From contig DINI01000019.1 of assembly GCA_002426755.1 (NCBI GenBank), forward strand, positions 307,383 to 334,983: a stretch of 27,601 nt of DNA. Reading direction: 5' to 3'. This stretch comes from Flavobacteriaceae bacterium UBA5544. Lineage in GTDB: Bacteria > Bacteroidota > Bacteroidia > Flavobacteriales > Flavobacteriaceae. The notes under the pieces are model-generated. The model saw nothing but the letters and a program-made list of their open reading frames with translations. It was not told the origin of the DNA and ran no database searches. The translations under genes were made by a program, and so were the position numbers. Below, one piece after another: positions 7,447 through 15,432 of this stretch; position 1 is the stretch's first letter, and each line of letters begins with the position of its first letter.

Positions 7447-7653
7447 ATCTATGCTTATTTTGAAATTCATTTTTTTGATGATTCCATAAATCAATGCTAC
7501 TCCAAAGAGTATGTAGATAGAGCTATCTATAGGTAACCCAGGCGGAGGTGGAGGCATCGGTGGTGGTGGTGTTATACTACCTTGTGCTTCACATACAAAA
7601 CTTATTATTACAAATAAGATTGAGGCTAAAATTTTCTTGTTTTGTAATCCCAT
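7429..7653 (-). CDS. Small PID-CTERM-like sorting-domain protein
   Basis: A 74-residue secreted or membrane protein. Starting at the ATG at 7651-7653 gives MGLQNKKI, a hydrophobic signal core (8-21) and a likely cleavage after CEAQ (24). Then come a short Pro-rich stretch (29-38), PPGLPID (37-43), a hydrophobic helix (45-59) and KK. The order PPGLPID - helix - basic residues matches what I know as the PID-CTERM sorting domain of Flavobacteria. After the KK it carries an extra NFKISIDLFLKQ tail, which is unusual. The frame extends up to 7698, but that would overlap the promoter. The stop overlaps ribE's 3' end. Function of such tiny PID-CTERM proteins is unknown. Confidence 0.75.
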   Translation of the reverse strand: MGLQNKKILASILFVIISFVCEAQGSITPPPPMPPPPPGLPIDSSIYILFGVALIYGIIKKMNFKISIDLFLKQ

Positions 7654-7669
7654 TGTGAAAATTATGCTG

Positions 7670-7700
7670 TAAATGTATAAAAAAAAGCGAGTTAACAAAA
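7670..7700 (-). promoter_or_regulatory. Promoter of the PID-CTERM gene
   Basis: On the minus strand TTTTG (7696-7700) is followed after 18 bases by TACATTTA (7670-7677), one mismatch from TAnnTTTG and with proper Bacteroidota spacing. The start codon follows 16 bases downstream of the minus-7 box. Confidence 0.6.
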
Positions 7701-7706
7701 TTATTT

Positions 7707-7742
7707 ATGAAAAAAACATCCATAAAATGCAAAAAACATCGA
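7707..7742 (-). promoter_or_regulatory. Two 20-bp-phased direct repeats directly upstream of the minus-33 element
   Basis: Plus-strand ATGAAAAAAACATCCA (7707-7722) and ATGCAAAAAACATCGA (7727-7742) differ at two of 16 positions and are exactly 20 bases apart, two helical turns. On the transcribed strand each reads as a GATGTTTTTT-type box. The near edge lies 7 bases behind the minus-33 TTTTG, a normal activator position. The direct-repeat, two-turn layout resembles LytTR-type sites, but the factor is not identifiable. Confidence 0.5.
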
Positions 7743-7816
7743 CAAAGTGTAATTGATAATTTGCTTTTTTTATACATTTTTCAGCGTAAATATATGTCTT
7801 TTATTACTGAAAAGTG

Positions 7817-7845
7817 AATATTAAAAAAAAAGTTTTTTTAATATT
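7817..7845. repeat. Perfect 13-bp AT inverted repeat
   Basis: AATATTAAAAAAA (7817-7829) and TTTTTTTAATATT (7833-7845) with a 3-base spacer. The base of the stem is AT-only, so it is weak as a terminator, though T runs follow on both strands. Confidence 0.45.
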
Positions 7846-8033
7846 TTAATGAACAAAAAAACATAAATTATTATAAACTAACCTTTTAAAAGCCCTTTTT
7901 AAACGACCAAAGTCGATACGGAACTTACGAAATATTTGTCTAAATGGTTTTTGAGTCCAATAAGATTTCGAAAAAGTCAATCCATCGCTTCCCAAATAGA
8001 TATTTTTAAAACCGATTTATAAATGAATTCGAC

Positions 8034-8070
8034 AAAATAACTTAACGCCATTGAGGTAAAGTTATTTTTT
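8034..8070 (+). terminator. Terminator-like hairpin upstream of the transporter
   Basis: Stem AAAATAACTT (8034-8043) / AAGTTATTTT (8059-8068), 15-base loop, then a T run to 8070. No gene ends before it on the plus strand. It may be a leader attenuator, the end of a small RNA, or a chance AT-rich stem. Confidence 0.4.
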
Positions 8071-8157
8071 GATTCTGAATAAAAATAAAAATTGGAGGAA
8101 TTTATATCCTAAATTGCAATATGTTTTCAAGCAATCTCAAAAAATAAATTTGAATCT

Positions 8158-9963
8158 GTGAGTCTAGAAATTATCCTTGTTTTTGTAATCATCGGTGTGA
8201 CGATTTTACTCTTCGCCACCGAATTTTTGCCCATAGATAAAATTGCTTTCCTAATAATTGTCTCACTTGTTCTATTGGGTCTTACAACACCCGAAGAAGC
8301 TATTAGCGGTTTTTCAAGCCCCGCGACCATCACCATCTTGATGCTGATGATTCTCTCAATAGGTCTCGAGGAAAATGGTGTGATTGATTTGCTCACGCAA
8401 TCTATTAAACGTTTAAAAATTTTACCAATGATACTGATGGTGCCCGCATTTATGTTAGTTTCGGCATCCATATCTTCTTTTATTAGCACAACGGCAGTTG
8501 TCGTTATTTTCATAAAAATTATTGCACAGTTATCTGAAAAATACAATTTTTCAGCTCCAAAACTCTTGATGCCTATTTCCTTTGCAGGAATATTGGGCGG
8601 AAGCTGTACCCTTATGGGAACATCAACCAACCTTTTGGTGAATTCAGTAGCAAAAAAACTGGGTGCGGAACCATTTTCTTTTTTTGAATTTACATTGTAT
8701 GGCGTTGTGCTTTTGGCAGTTGGTATTGTGTTTATGTCTTTTGCGAGTAGATGGCTCCCAAATACCAATACCGACGAGCTTGCCGAGACATATCTTGATA
8801 ATTCATTTTTATTCACCTTGACAGTAAAAGAAGATTCTAAATGGATTGGAAAGCCCATTTCGGATGCTAAATTTTATAAAAATCCTGATATAAAAATTAT
8901 AAAATTAATACGTGATGACATTGTCAATACTACTCCAGGGCCAAATACTACTTTAAGAGCGAACGATCAATTGGTTTTATTAAGTGATGTAAAGGCTTAT
9001 GCCAGTATTTCAAAACAAGATTTCAGGCTTTCGAGTGAAGGTGAGATAGAAATCACAGACCCAATCGAAAATAAAGAAAACAAAGACTCCACTTATGATT
9101 ATATAGAACTATTGATTTTACCTGGGTCTGAATTTATCGATAAGAGTTTTAACGAAATCAAAAGCCTACTGTACAACGTTGCTATCCCTTTGGGTATTCA
9201 AAACAGATTGCAATTTAAGAAAGGTTTACGCTTCAATTTGCCTAAAATCATTAAAAACACCAATCTACAAGCGGGAGACAAATTACTTCTTAAGGCCAAC
9301 AAGAATGAAATCAGTCATTTATATTCCTTGGATAATACAGTGGTATTAAGGCATCACGACGAAGATTATCATATCAATCCCTATAAGCGTGCTATCAGTC
9401 TTATCGCTTTAATCATGGTTATTGGACTGGCGGCAACAAACGTTTTAACCATATTGGCGAGTACACTAACAGGAGTAGCGCTATTATTGGTAACAGATTG
9501 TATCAATCTATCAAAAATCTACAAAAAAGTTAACTGGCAAATCATCTTTTTGTTGGCAGGAATGATTCCTTTGGGAATTGCCATGCATAATTCTGGAACC
9601 GATATGTGGGTTTCTGAACGTCTACTCGATTTGTTAATGGGACAAAATCACATTATTATGTTGGGCGTTCTTTTTGGGATTACAATGCTTATGAGCGGCT
9701 TTATATCAAATAACGCGACGGCCGTTATTGTCACTCCAATAGCCATCACTTTAGCTGCTGGGCTGGATCTGCCCGCAAAGCCATTTATTTTGGCCGTTAT
9801 GTTTGCTGCCAACTTTAGTTTTTTTACACCAATGGGTTATCAAACCAATACCTTGATATATGGAACTGGAGCCTATAGGTTTAAACATTTTGTGATTATT
9901 GGTGGGCTTTTGTCAATCATATTGTTAGTGGTGGGAACACTATTATTGTCAACGATGCTTTAA
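8158..9963 (+). CDS. SLC13/DASS-type anion transporter with two RCK_C (TrkA-C) domains
   Basis: Inner-membrane secondary transporter of 601 residues in the group annotated as SLC13 family permeases (sulfate, dicarboxylate or other anions; substrate unknown). The membrane halves are residues 1-200 and about 405-601. Each half carries the ion/substrate re-entrant signature: GTSTNLLV at 154-161 and SNNATAVIVTP in the second half. Two cytosolic RCK_C domains are inserted between them, at about 216-280 (ending NDQLVLLSD) and 314-382 (ending GDKLLLKAN). The only usable start is the GTG at 8158; an in-frame TAA lies at 8110-8112. It is convergent with the halogenase-like gene (20-base gap holding a short TTCTTG/CAAGAA dyad), so it is not part of the pigment operon. 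Confidence 0.9.
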   Translation: MSLEIILVFVIIGVTILLFATEFLPIDKIAFLIIVSLVLLGLTTPEEAISGFSSPATITILMLMILSIGLEENGVIDLLTQSIKRLKILPMILMVPAFMLVSASISSFISTTAVVVIFIKIIAQLSEKYNFSAPKLLMPISFAGILGGSCTLMGTSTNLLVNSVAKKLGAEPFSFFEFTLYGVVLLAVGIVFMSFASRWLPNTNTDELAETYLDNSFLFTLTVKEDSKWIGKPISDAKFYKNPDIKIIKLIRDDIVNTTPGPNTTLRANDQLVLLSDVKAYASISKQDFRLSSEGEIEITDPIENKENKDSTYDYIELLILPGSEFIDKSFNEIKSLLYNVAIPLGIQNRLQFKKGLRFNLPKIIKNTNLQAGDKLLLKANKNEISHLYSLDNTVVLRHHDEDYHINPYKRAISLIALIMVIGLAATNVLTILASTLTGVALLLVTDCINLSKIYKKVNWQIIFLLAGMIPLGIAMHNSGTDMWVSERLLDLLMGQNHIIMLGVLFGITMLMSGFISNNATAVIVTPIAITLAAGLDLPAKPFILAVMFAANFSFFTPMGYQTNTLIYGTGAYRFKHFVIIGGLLSIILLVVGTLLLSTML

Positions 9964-9983
9964 AATAAGTTCTTGACAAGAAT

Positions 9984-11234
9984 TTATTCACTGCGGTTTT
10001 TACCGGTTTCCATTTCAATTATTCGAGCAACCGTTTTTATCAATCTATCATGGTTTTTGACAAATGGATTTTTTTGGTCCCAAACATAACCGGCCAAAAC
10101 TGAACAGATTTGTCTTTTGATTTCAGGATTGCCTTCTCCTTCAAAAAATATGGTTTGTAGATTTCCTGTGTACCATTCTTTCACATAAGAAGCAAACACA
10201 TTGACACCTTCTTTGATGTAATTTGAATAGTCATTTTCCCAGTCAACAACTTCATTTTTTAATTCCTTGGCGATCAGTTTTGCCGCCTTTAAACCAGATT
10301 CGGTGGCGAACGTGACACCTGAAGAAAACACTGGGTCCAAAAATTCGGCGCTGTTTCCTGTCAACGCATAACCTTTACCGTATAGTTGCTTTACCGATTT
10401 TGAGTAATTTTGAATGATTTTAGGTTCAAACAAAAACTCAACATCTTTAAACCGCTCATTATAATAATCTGATCTTTTTATCATTTTCCTCAGACGTTCT
10501 GACGGTGTCCCTTCAAAAGAATTGATAAACTCTGTTTTTCCCACAAAACCAAGACTGGTATTTCCATTGGAAAATGGAATGACCCAAAACCAAGTATCCT
10601 TATCAAGCACGTCAAAAGTAATCAGCGTTCCTTCTTTTCCCTCGGGACGATTTGTATCTTTTACATGGCTAAAAATTGAGGAATGTTCTGGTATAGAGGA
10701 AGGTTTGTCCAAATCAAGCAATCTCGGTAAAATGCGTCCATAACCACTGGAATCGATGATGAAATTTGCGTATGCTTTGTAAATGCTTCCGTCTTTATCT
10801 TTTATTGTAGTAGTTGACGAACCGTCTTCTGAAAAATGAACATCCATCACTTCATTTTCAAAAGCAAAATCCACTCCTTTTTTGATTAATTCCTGTGCAA
10901 TTACATTATCAAAGTCCGCACGAGGCAATTGCCAAGTCCAATTATATCCTTCCGAAAATTTATCACTAAAATCAAATTCACAGATGGTTTTGTCTCTAAT
11001 GAAACGTGCGCCTCTTTTGATTTCAAATCCTTGCTGTTCCAAAACCGGTAGCAAAGCAACTTCTTCAAAATGATCCATACATCTTGGCAGCAGACTTTCG
11101 CCTATGACAAACCTTGGAAATTTACTTTTCTCAATGACTTTTACAGAAATATTCTGCTGATTCAAATACGCAGCCGCAACACAACCCGAAGGTCCTGCTC
11201 CTATTATTAGCACATCGACTTTTACATCATTCAT
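9984..11234 (-). CDS. Flavin-dependent halogenase/tryptophan-halogenase-family protein of the pigment cluster
   Basis: FAD-binding protein of 416 residues. GAGPSG at 12-17 is the Rossmann FAD motif; GESLLPR (45-51) is typical of phenol/pyrrole halogenase-like proteins. Three halogenase marks are present: Lys73 in GFEIKRGARF at the position of the catalytic Lys, WFWVIP (215-220) fitting WxWxIP, and FLDPVFSSG (298-306) fitting Fx.Px.Sx.G. It would use FADH2 from a separate reductase, none of which is obvious here. Divergent from the ammonia-lyase gene with a 94-base spacer, it most likely acts on the aryl head group of the pigment (chlorinated flexirubins are known). Relatives with these folds also include hydroxylases and geranylgeranyl reductase-like proteins, so the reaction is an inference. 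Confidence 0.85.
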   Translation of the reverse strand: MNDVKVDVLIIGAGPSGCVAAAYLNQQNISVKVIEKSKFPRFVIGESLLPRCMDHFEEVALLPVLEQQGFEIKRGARFIRDKTICEFDFSDKFSEGYNWTWQLPRADFDNVIAQELIKKGVDFAFENEVMDVHFSEDGSSTTTIKDKDGSIYKAYANFIIDSSGYGRILPRLLDLDKPSSIPEHSSIFSHVKDTNRPEGKEGTLITFDVLDKDTWFWVIPFSNGNTSLGFVGKTEFINSFEGTPSERLRKMIKRSDYYNERFKDVEFLFEPKIIQNYSKSVKQLYGKGYALTGNSAEFLDPVFSSGVTFATESGLKAAKLIAKELKNEVVDWENDYSNYIKEGVNVFASYVKEWYTGNLQTIFFEGEGNPEIKRQICSVLAGYVWDQKNPFVKNHDRLIKTVARIIEMETGKNRSE

Positions 11235-11265
11235 CAGGCCAAAGGAATTTAATCATTAATTATTC

Positions 11266-11273
11266 TAAATTTG
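11266..11273 (+). promoter_or_regulatory. Minus-7 box (TAAATTTG) of the pigment operon
   Basis: Exact TAnnTTTG match in the spacer between the halogenase-like gene and the ammonia-lyase, 55 bases before the first start codon. No good minus-33 TTG is present, which would fit a promoter needing an activator. Confidence 0.5.
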
Positions 11274-11328
11274 TAGTCCAAAATAACTACTTTACTTTGG
11301 GTTTTCGTAAATTATTCAAAAAAATATT

Positions 11329-12873
11329 GTGAACAGTCACCAAATGGTAACACTTAAGGGCATATTGGAAATTGAAGCGTTTTATAAAATTATTTTTCAG
11401 GAGCAACCCATTGAAATTGATAACCAAACTCAAGAAATTGTCGAAAAAAGTTTCGATTTTTTAAAATCATTTTCGGAAAACAAAGTCATTTATGGTGTGA
11501 ACACGGGTTTTGGACCGATGGCACAATATAAAATCAAGGGTTCCGAACGCATCCAACTTCAATATAATTTAATCAGAAGTCATGCTTCCGGAACAGGTTC
11601 CGAAATTCCACCAATGTATGTGAAAGCAGCAATGTTGGCACGTTTAAACACCTTGTCCTTGGGGAAGTCAGGTGTTCATAAATCGGTCATTGAGCTGATG
11701 TCCAACCTCATCAACAAAAACATCACACCAATTATTTACGAACACGGTGGCGTGGGTGCCAGTGGTGATTTAGTACAATTGGCGCATTTGGCATTGGTAC
11801 TTATTGGAGAAGGCGAAGTCAACTATAAAGGAGAAAAACGAAAAACCGAGGAAGTTTTCAAATTAGAAAATCTCAATTCGATAAAAGTTGAACTACGAGA
11901 GGGGTTGGCATTGATGAACGGCACCTCGGTAATGACAGGAATCGGTCTTGTCAACACTATCTACACCAGAAGATTACTTAATTGGATGATTGCCTGTTCT
12001 TCAGCCATCAATGAAATTGTAAAGGCATACGACGACCACTTATCCTATGAATTGAACCAATCCAAAAAACACAAAGGACAACGCAAAATCGCAGAACGCA
12101 TGCGTGAACATTTGTCGGATAGTCAACTCGTAAGAAAGCGCGAACATCATTTATATAAAGACACTGAAGAAGATTTAATTTTTGAGGATAAAATCCAGGA
12201 ATATTATTCGCTGCGCTGTGTGCCTCAAATTTTAGGCCCCGTTCTCGATACCTTAAATACGGTAGAAACGATTCTTGTTGAAGAAATCAATTCCGCGAAT
12301 GACAATCCGATTGTGGATGTTGAAAATAAGCACGTCTATCATGGCGGAAATTTTCATGGCGATTATGTGTCGCTTGAAATGGACAAATTGAAATTGGTTG
12401 TGACCAAAATGAGCATGCTCGCCGAACGACAACTCAACTATTTGCTAAATCCAAAACTGAACAATATGCTTCCTCCTTTTGTCAATCTTGGAAAATTAGG
12501 TTTAAATTTTGGAATGCAAGGTGTACAATTCACAGCCACCTCAACCACTGCTGAAAACCAAATGTTATCCAATCCAATGTATGTGCACAGTATTCCAAAT
12601 AATAATGACAATCAAGATATTGTTAGCATGGGAACTAACGCTGCCTTGATTACTAAAAAAGTCATTGAAAATGCTTTTGAAGTGCTTGCCATTGAAATGA
12701 TAACTATTATTCAGGCAATCGAATATTTGGATGCAAAAGATAAAGTGTCCTCGAAAACTCGGAAGATGTATGACGAAATTCGCAATATCGTTCCGGTGTT
12801 TATGGAAGATGTTGTGATGTATCCGTATGTGAACATGGTGAAGAATTTTCTAATAAACACAGAAGATGAGTAA
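11329..12873 (+). CDS. Tyrosine ammonia-lyase (HAL/PAL family), aryl starter supply
   Basis: Removes ammonia from L-tyrosine to give 4-coumarate, the aryl end of the polyene. The self-formed MIO cofactor triad is Ala144-Ser145-Gly146 in GGVGASGDL. VIYGVNTGFGP (with the catalytic Tyr), NLIRSHASG and NSANDNP are present. From memory the whole protein, including NLIRSHxSGTG in the substrate-selecting loop, closely follows the characterised Flavobacterium johnsoniae TAL. That makes TAL more likely than histidine ammonia-lyase; no hut genes are nearby. The GTG at 11329 gives 514 residues; the ATG at 11344 would give 509 and matches the F. johnsoniae N-terminus length better. It heads the pigment operon and overlaps the reductase gene by 8 bases. 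Confidence 0.93.
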   Translation: MNSHQMVTLKGILEIEAFYKIIFQEQPIEIDNQTQEIVEKSFDFLKSFSENKVIYGVNTGFGPMAQYKIKGSERIQLQYNLIRSHASGTGSEIPPMYVKAAMLARLNTLSLGKSGVHKSVIELMSNLINKNITPIIYEHGGVGASGDLVQLAHLALVLIGEGEVNYKGEKRKTEEVFKLENLNSIKVELREGLALMNGTSVMTGIGLVNTIYTRRLLNWMIACSSAINEIVKAYDDHLSYELNQSKKHKGQRKIAERMREHLSDSQLVRKREHHLYKDTEEDLIFEDKIQEYYSLRCVPQILGPVLDTLNTVETILVEEINSANDNPIVDVENKHVYHGGNFHGDYVSLEMDKLKLVVTKMSMLAERQLNYLLNPKLNNMLPPFVNLGKLGLNFGMQGVQFTATSTTAENQMLSNPMYVHSIPNNNDNQDIVSMGTNAALITKKVIENAFEVLAIEMITIIQAIEYLDAKDKVSSKTRKMYDEIRNIVPVFMEDVVMYPYVNMVKNFLINTEDE

Positions 12874-13612
12874 ACTCATAAAACGAAAATGCGCCCTCAT
12901 CACAGGTGGTTCACGAGGGATCGGAAGAGCGATCTGTATCCAATTGGCAAAGGATTCCGATTATCATATTCTTGTGAATTTTAATTCCAATAAAACCGAA
13001 GCCGTAAACACTTTGGAAGCAATCGACAACGAAGGTGGTACAGCTGAACTTTTACAATTTGATGTTGCAGATGCGGAACAAGTTAAATTCACCTTGACAT
13101 CATGGCAAAAAGAAAATGAAGACGCCATCATTGAAGTCATCGTCAATAATGCAGGCATCACAAAAGACGGACTGTTTTTATGGATGAAACCAGATGAGTG
13201 GAACGACGTTATCAACACAAGTATTCACGGTTTTTACAATGTGACCAATCACCTTTTACAGGATATGTTGCTCAATAAATATGGTCGCATCATCAATATG
13301 GTGTCTGTTTCTGGCTTGAAAGGTGTTGCCGGACAAACTAATTATTCCGCTGCCAAAGGTGGAGTTATTGCAGCCACAAAATCCTTGGCACAAGAAGTTG
13401 CCAAACGAAATATAACTGTTAATGCAGTTGCTCCAGGTTTCATCAAAAGTGATATGACCAAAGATTTTGACGAAGCAGAATTAAAAAAAATGATTCCAGC
13501 CAATCGATTTGGCACACCAGAAGAAGTTGCAGATTTGGTGTCCTTTCTGGCTTCCCAAAAATCTTCCTACATTACAGGCGAAGTCATCAGCATCAACGGA
13601 GGCATTCTTTAA
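12866..13612 (+). CDS. 3-oxoacyl-ACP reductase (FabG/ApeQ type)
   Basis: Short-chain dehydrogenase of 248 residues that reduces the beta-keto group after each condensation. The NADPH motif TGGSRGIG is at 13-20, NNAG at 94-97, and the catalytic Ser147, Tyr160, Lys164 are in the MVSVSG and NYSAAKGG contexts. The C-terminus has SSYITGEVISINGG, typical of FabG. It overlaps the ammonia-lyase stop by 8 bases (ATGAGTAA), suggesting coupled translation. A housekeeping fabG is expected elsewhere; this copy should serve the pigment polyketide synthase. It is followed by a 74-base gap, the largest in the operon. Confidence 0.92.
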   Translation: MSKLIKRKCALITGGSRGIGRAICIQLAKDSDYHILVNFNSNKTEAVNTLEAIDNEGGTAELLQFDVADAEQVKFTLTSWQKENEDAIIEVIVNNAGITKDGLFLWMKPDEWNDVINTSIHGFYNVTNHLLQDMLLNKYGRIINMVSVSGLKGVAGQTNYSAAKGGVIAATKSLAQEVAKRNITVNAVAPGFIKSDMTKDFDEAELKKMIPANRFGTPEEVADLVSFLASQKSSYITGEVISINGGIL

Positions 13613-13623
13613 TGAATTAACCG

Positions 13624-13631
13624 TAAATTTG
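13624..13631 (+). promoter_or_regulatory. Possible internal minus-7 box (TAAATTTG)
   Basis: An exact TAnnTTTG lies in the only sizeable gap of the operon, 55 bases before the acyltransferase start. No minus-33 TTG is found, so it is a weak internal promoter candidate. Confidence 0.4.
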
Positions 13632-13686
13632 CCCACAATGATTTCAATTATCAATCCGCTTAATCAAGCATAACTTTACTTTATAG

Positions 13687-14568
13687 ATGGCAACGGAATG
13701 GGACGGAAAATCGCGAGGCACCGTTTTTGGATTTAAGGTCTTCATATTTTTTATCAAAAATTTCGGCATTCAAGCGGCCTATAACTTAATGCATTTGCCT
13801 GTTCCTTATTTTTGTTTGTTTTCAAGAAAAAACGTGCGTGGACTGCGATTCTATTTTAGAAAACGGCTCAATTATTCTTGGTTTAAAACAGCCATTAGTG
13901 TTTACAAAACCTATTACGTCTTCGGACAAACTTTAATAGATAAAATAGCCATTTCCTCTGGATTGAGAGACAATTTCACCTATGAGTTTGATGGCGAACA
14001 CCTTCTTCAAGAAGCCTTAAATCTAAAAAAAGGCGGCATCCTCATCAGTGCACATATTGGTAATTTCGAATTGGCACAATATTTTTTTAAAGGTCGTCTA
14101 GCGGACACTTCTATTAGTATCGTGATAACGGATCAGGACCATCAGCACATCAAGGATTATTTGAATCAATATTTGAAGAAAGATGAGATGCAATTCATTA
14201 TAGTGAAGGATGATTTGTCGCACATCTTTGAAATCAGCTCTGCATTGGCACAGAATCGTATCATTTGTATTTCAGGTGATAGATATATGGAATATACAAA
14301 ATGTATGGAAGCCGAGCTTTTAGGTAAAACGGCAAAGTTTCCAATGGGACCGTTTCATTTGGGTAGTCGTTTAAAAGTGCCTGTGCTGTTTGTGTATGTC
14401 ATGCGCGAACCAAAACGACATTATCATTTGTATGCGCGACGTGTTGAAATCAAGTCAAGAAACGCACAAGATTTACTCGAGAAATACACACAAAGTGTGA
14501 CGGAAATAATTCAGAAATACCCCTATCAATGGTTTAATTTTTACGACTTTTGGGACGATGCCAAATGA
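13687..14568 (+). CDS. LpxL/HtrB-type lysophospholipid acyltransferase family protein
   Basis: Membrane-associated acyltransferase of 293 residues. The HX4E catalytic motif is HIGNFE (His123, Glu128) within GGILISAHIGNFELA, and SGDR further on fits the family's second block. There is no cleavable signal; a hydrophobic N-terminal stretch (about 14-46) would attach it to the inner membrane. In aryl polyene clusters such enzymes are thought to transfer the polyene acid to its lipid or resorcinol partner, so it is a good candidate for the ester-forming step. True lipid A acyltransferase is less likely given the position in the operon. It ends 11 bases inside the next gene. Confidence 0.85.
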   Translation: MATEWDGKSRGTVFGFKVFIFFIKNFGIQAAYNLMHLPVPYFCLFSRKNVRGLRFYFRKRLNYSWFKTAISVYKTYYVFGQTLIDKIAISSGLRDNFTYEFDGEHLLQEALNLKKGGILISAHIGNFELAQYFFKGRLADTSISIVITDQDHQHIKDYLNQYLKKDEMQFIIVKDDLSHIFEISSALAQNRIICISGDRYMEYTKCMEAELLGKTAKFPMGPFHLGSRLKVPVLFVYVMREPKRHYHLYARRVEIKSRNAQDLLEKYTQSVTEIIQKYPYQWFNFYDFWDDAK

Positions 14569-15010
14569 AAATTTACTAATAGAAACCATTACTAGTATAG
14601 CAGCGATAAAAAAACTGCTTCCGCATCGCGAACCTATGCTTATGGTTGATGGGTTGCTTTATTTTGATGGTAAAAAAGCTATTGCTGAATTAACTATTTT
14701 AGAGTCAAACATTTTTATTGAAAATAACGCATTTGCAGAAACCGGTCTAATTGAACACATGGCACAAACTGCAGCCTTGATGATTGGTTATAAATATGAA
14801 AACCAAAATTTACCTATCAAGGAAGGATTTATTGCAACCATCAAAAATTTGAAAATTGAAGGTTTACCGAACATTAATGATACCATTTCAACAGAAGCAA
14901 TTATTACGTATGAAATGGCAAACATGACCAATGTAACTTTAGTGTCAAAACGACACAATGAAGTCTTGGCTTCCGCCGAAATGACCTTGGTATTAAAAGA
15001 CAACGAATGA
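14558..15010 (+). CDS. ApeP-like hot-dog 3-hydroxyacyl-ACP dehydratase subunit
   Basis: Hot-dog protein of 150 residues with the FabZ-like opening LLPHREPMLMVDGLL and the central helix ETGLIEHMAQTAALM. The FabZ catalytic Glu aligns with Glu66 (E-x-MAQ), but the GHFP segment with the catalytic His is replaced by the short ENNAFA. This is the pattern I know from the predicted dehydratase group COG4706/ApeP. It probably acts with the other hot-dog subunit encoded at 22128-22499, which keeps the His but not the Glu. Role: dehydration of 3-hydroxyacyl-ACP to build the conjugated polyene. It overlaps the acyltransferase by 11 bases and the thioesterase by 4. Confidence 0.82.
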   Translation: MPNENLLIETITSIAAIKKLLPHREPMLMVDGLLYFDGKKAIAELTILESNIFIENNAFAETGLIEHMAQTAALMIGYKYENQNLPIKEGFIATIKNLKIEGLPNINDTISTEAIITYEMANMTNVTLVSKRHNEVLASAEMTLVLKDNE

Positions 15011-15432
15011 AAACGCTCACAACAACCCATCAAATTTCTGTTCGATTCAGCGAGGTGGATTCCTTGGGAATTGTCTGGCATGGTCATTACATTTCTTATT
15101 TTGAAGAAGCTCGTGAAACCTTTGGAAAACAATTTGGAATCTCTTATCTCGACATAAAAAAAGAAGGTTTTGCCGTTCCTATCGTAAAGACTGCAACCGA
15201 ACATTTACGCCCATTAAAATATGGCGAAGTGATGACTGTTGAGACCACATTTATCAACACCAGAGCAGCCAAAATCATCTTTAATTATCTTATTAAAAAT
15301 GAAGTTGGAGACCTTGTCTGCAAAGGCGAAACGACACAGGTATTTACATCCGTTGACACGGGAGACATGTCGCTGTCGAATCCTGAATTTTTCAAAGAGT
15401 GGAAGAAAAAACACCATTTGTTGAATGACTAG
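15007..15432 (+). CDS. Acyl-CoA/acyl-ACP thioesterase (4HBT hot-dog family)
   Basis: 141-residue hot-dog thioesterase. The N-terminal block VRFSEVDSLGIVWHGHYISY followed by FEEAR is the 4-hydroxybenzoyl-CoA thioesterase pattern, with Asp18 as the catalytic acid. It likely hydrolyses stalled or finished thioesters, comparable to ApeK in aryl polyene clusters. Start overlaps the previous stop (ATGA), and its own end overlaps the next start by 8 bases, so it sits in a translationally coupled run. Substrate is not readable. Confidence 0.88.
   Translation: MKTLTTTHQISVRFSEVDSLGIVWHGHYISYFEEARETFGKQFGISYLDIKKEGFAVPIVKTATEHLRPLKYGEVMTVETTFINTRAAKIIFNYLIKNEVGDLVCKGETTQVFTSVDTGDMSLSNPEFFKEWKKKHHLLND

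Larger units (their letters stand above)
7654..8157. other. Gene-free AT-rich intergenic region with repeats and hairpins
   Basis: About 500 bases without a believable gene. It holds the promoter and tandem repeats of the PID-CTERM gene (7670-7742), a long AT hairpin (7817-7845), a small CGAC-CAAA-GTCG hairpin (7904-7915) and a terminator-like stem with a T run (8034-8070). Whether a small RNA ends at that last stem cannot be decided from sequence alone. A weak TTG (8092-8094) and TAAATTG (8110-8116) pair, spaced 15 bases, could be the transporter promoter. Confidence 0.6.

Noticed and set aside
8127..8858. 243-codon open frame on the minus strand
   Set aside because: It lies wholly antisense to the membrane half of the SLC13 transporter, has Ser/Ile/Lys-rich composition with no domain, and the plus frame has clear transporter motifs.
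9970..9982. TTCTTG-A-CAAGAA dyad between the convergent transporter and halogenase-like genes
   Set aside because: Could be a bidirectional terminator, but the single-base spacer leaves only a short usable stem and no good T tract.
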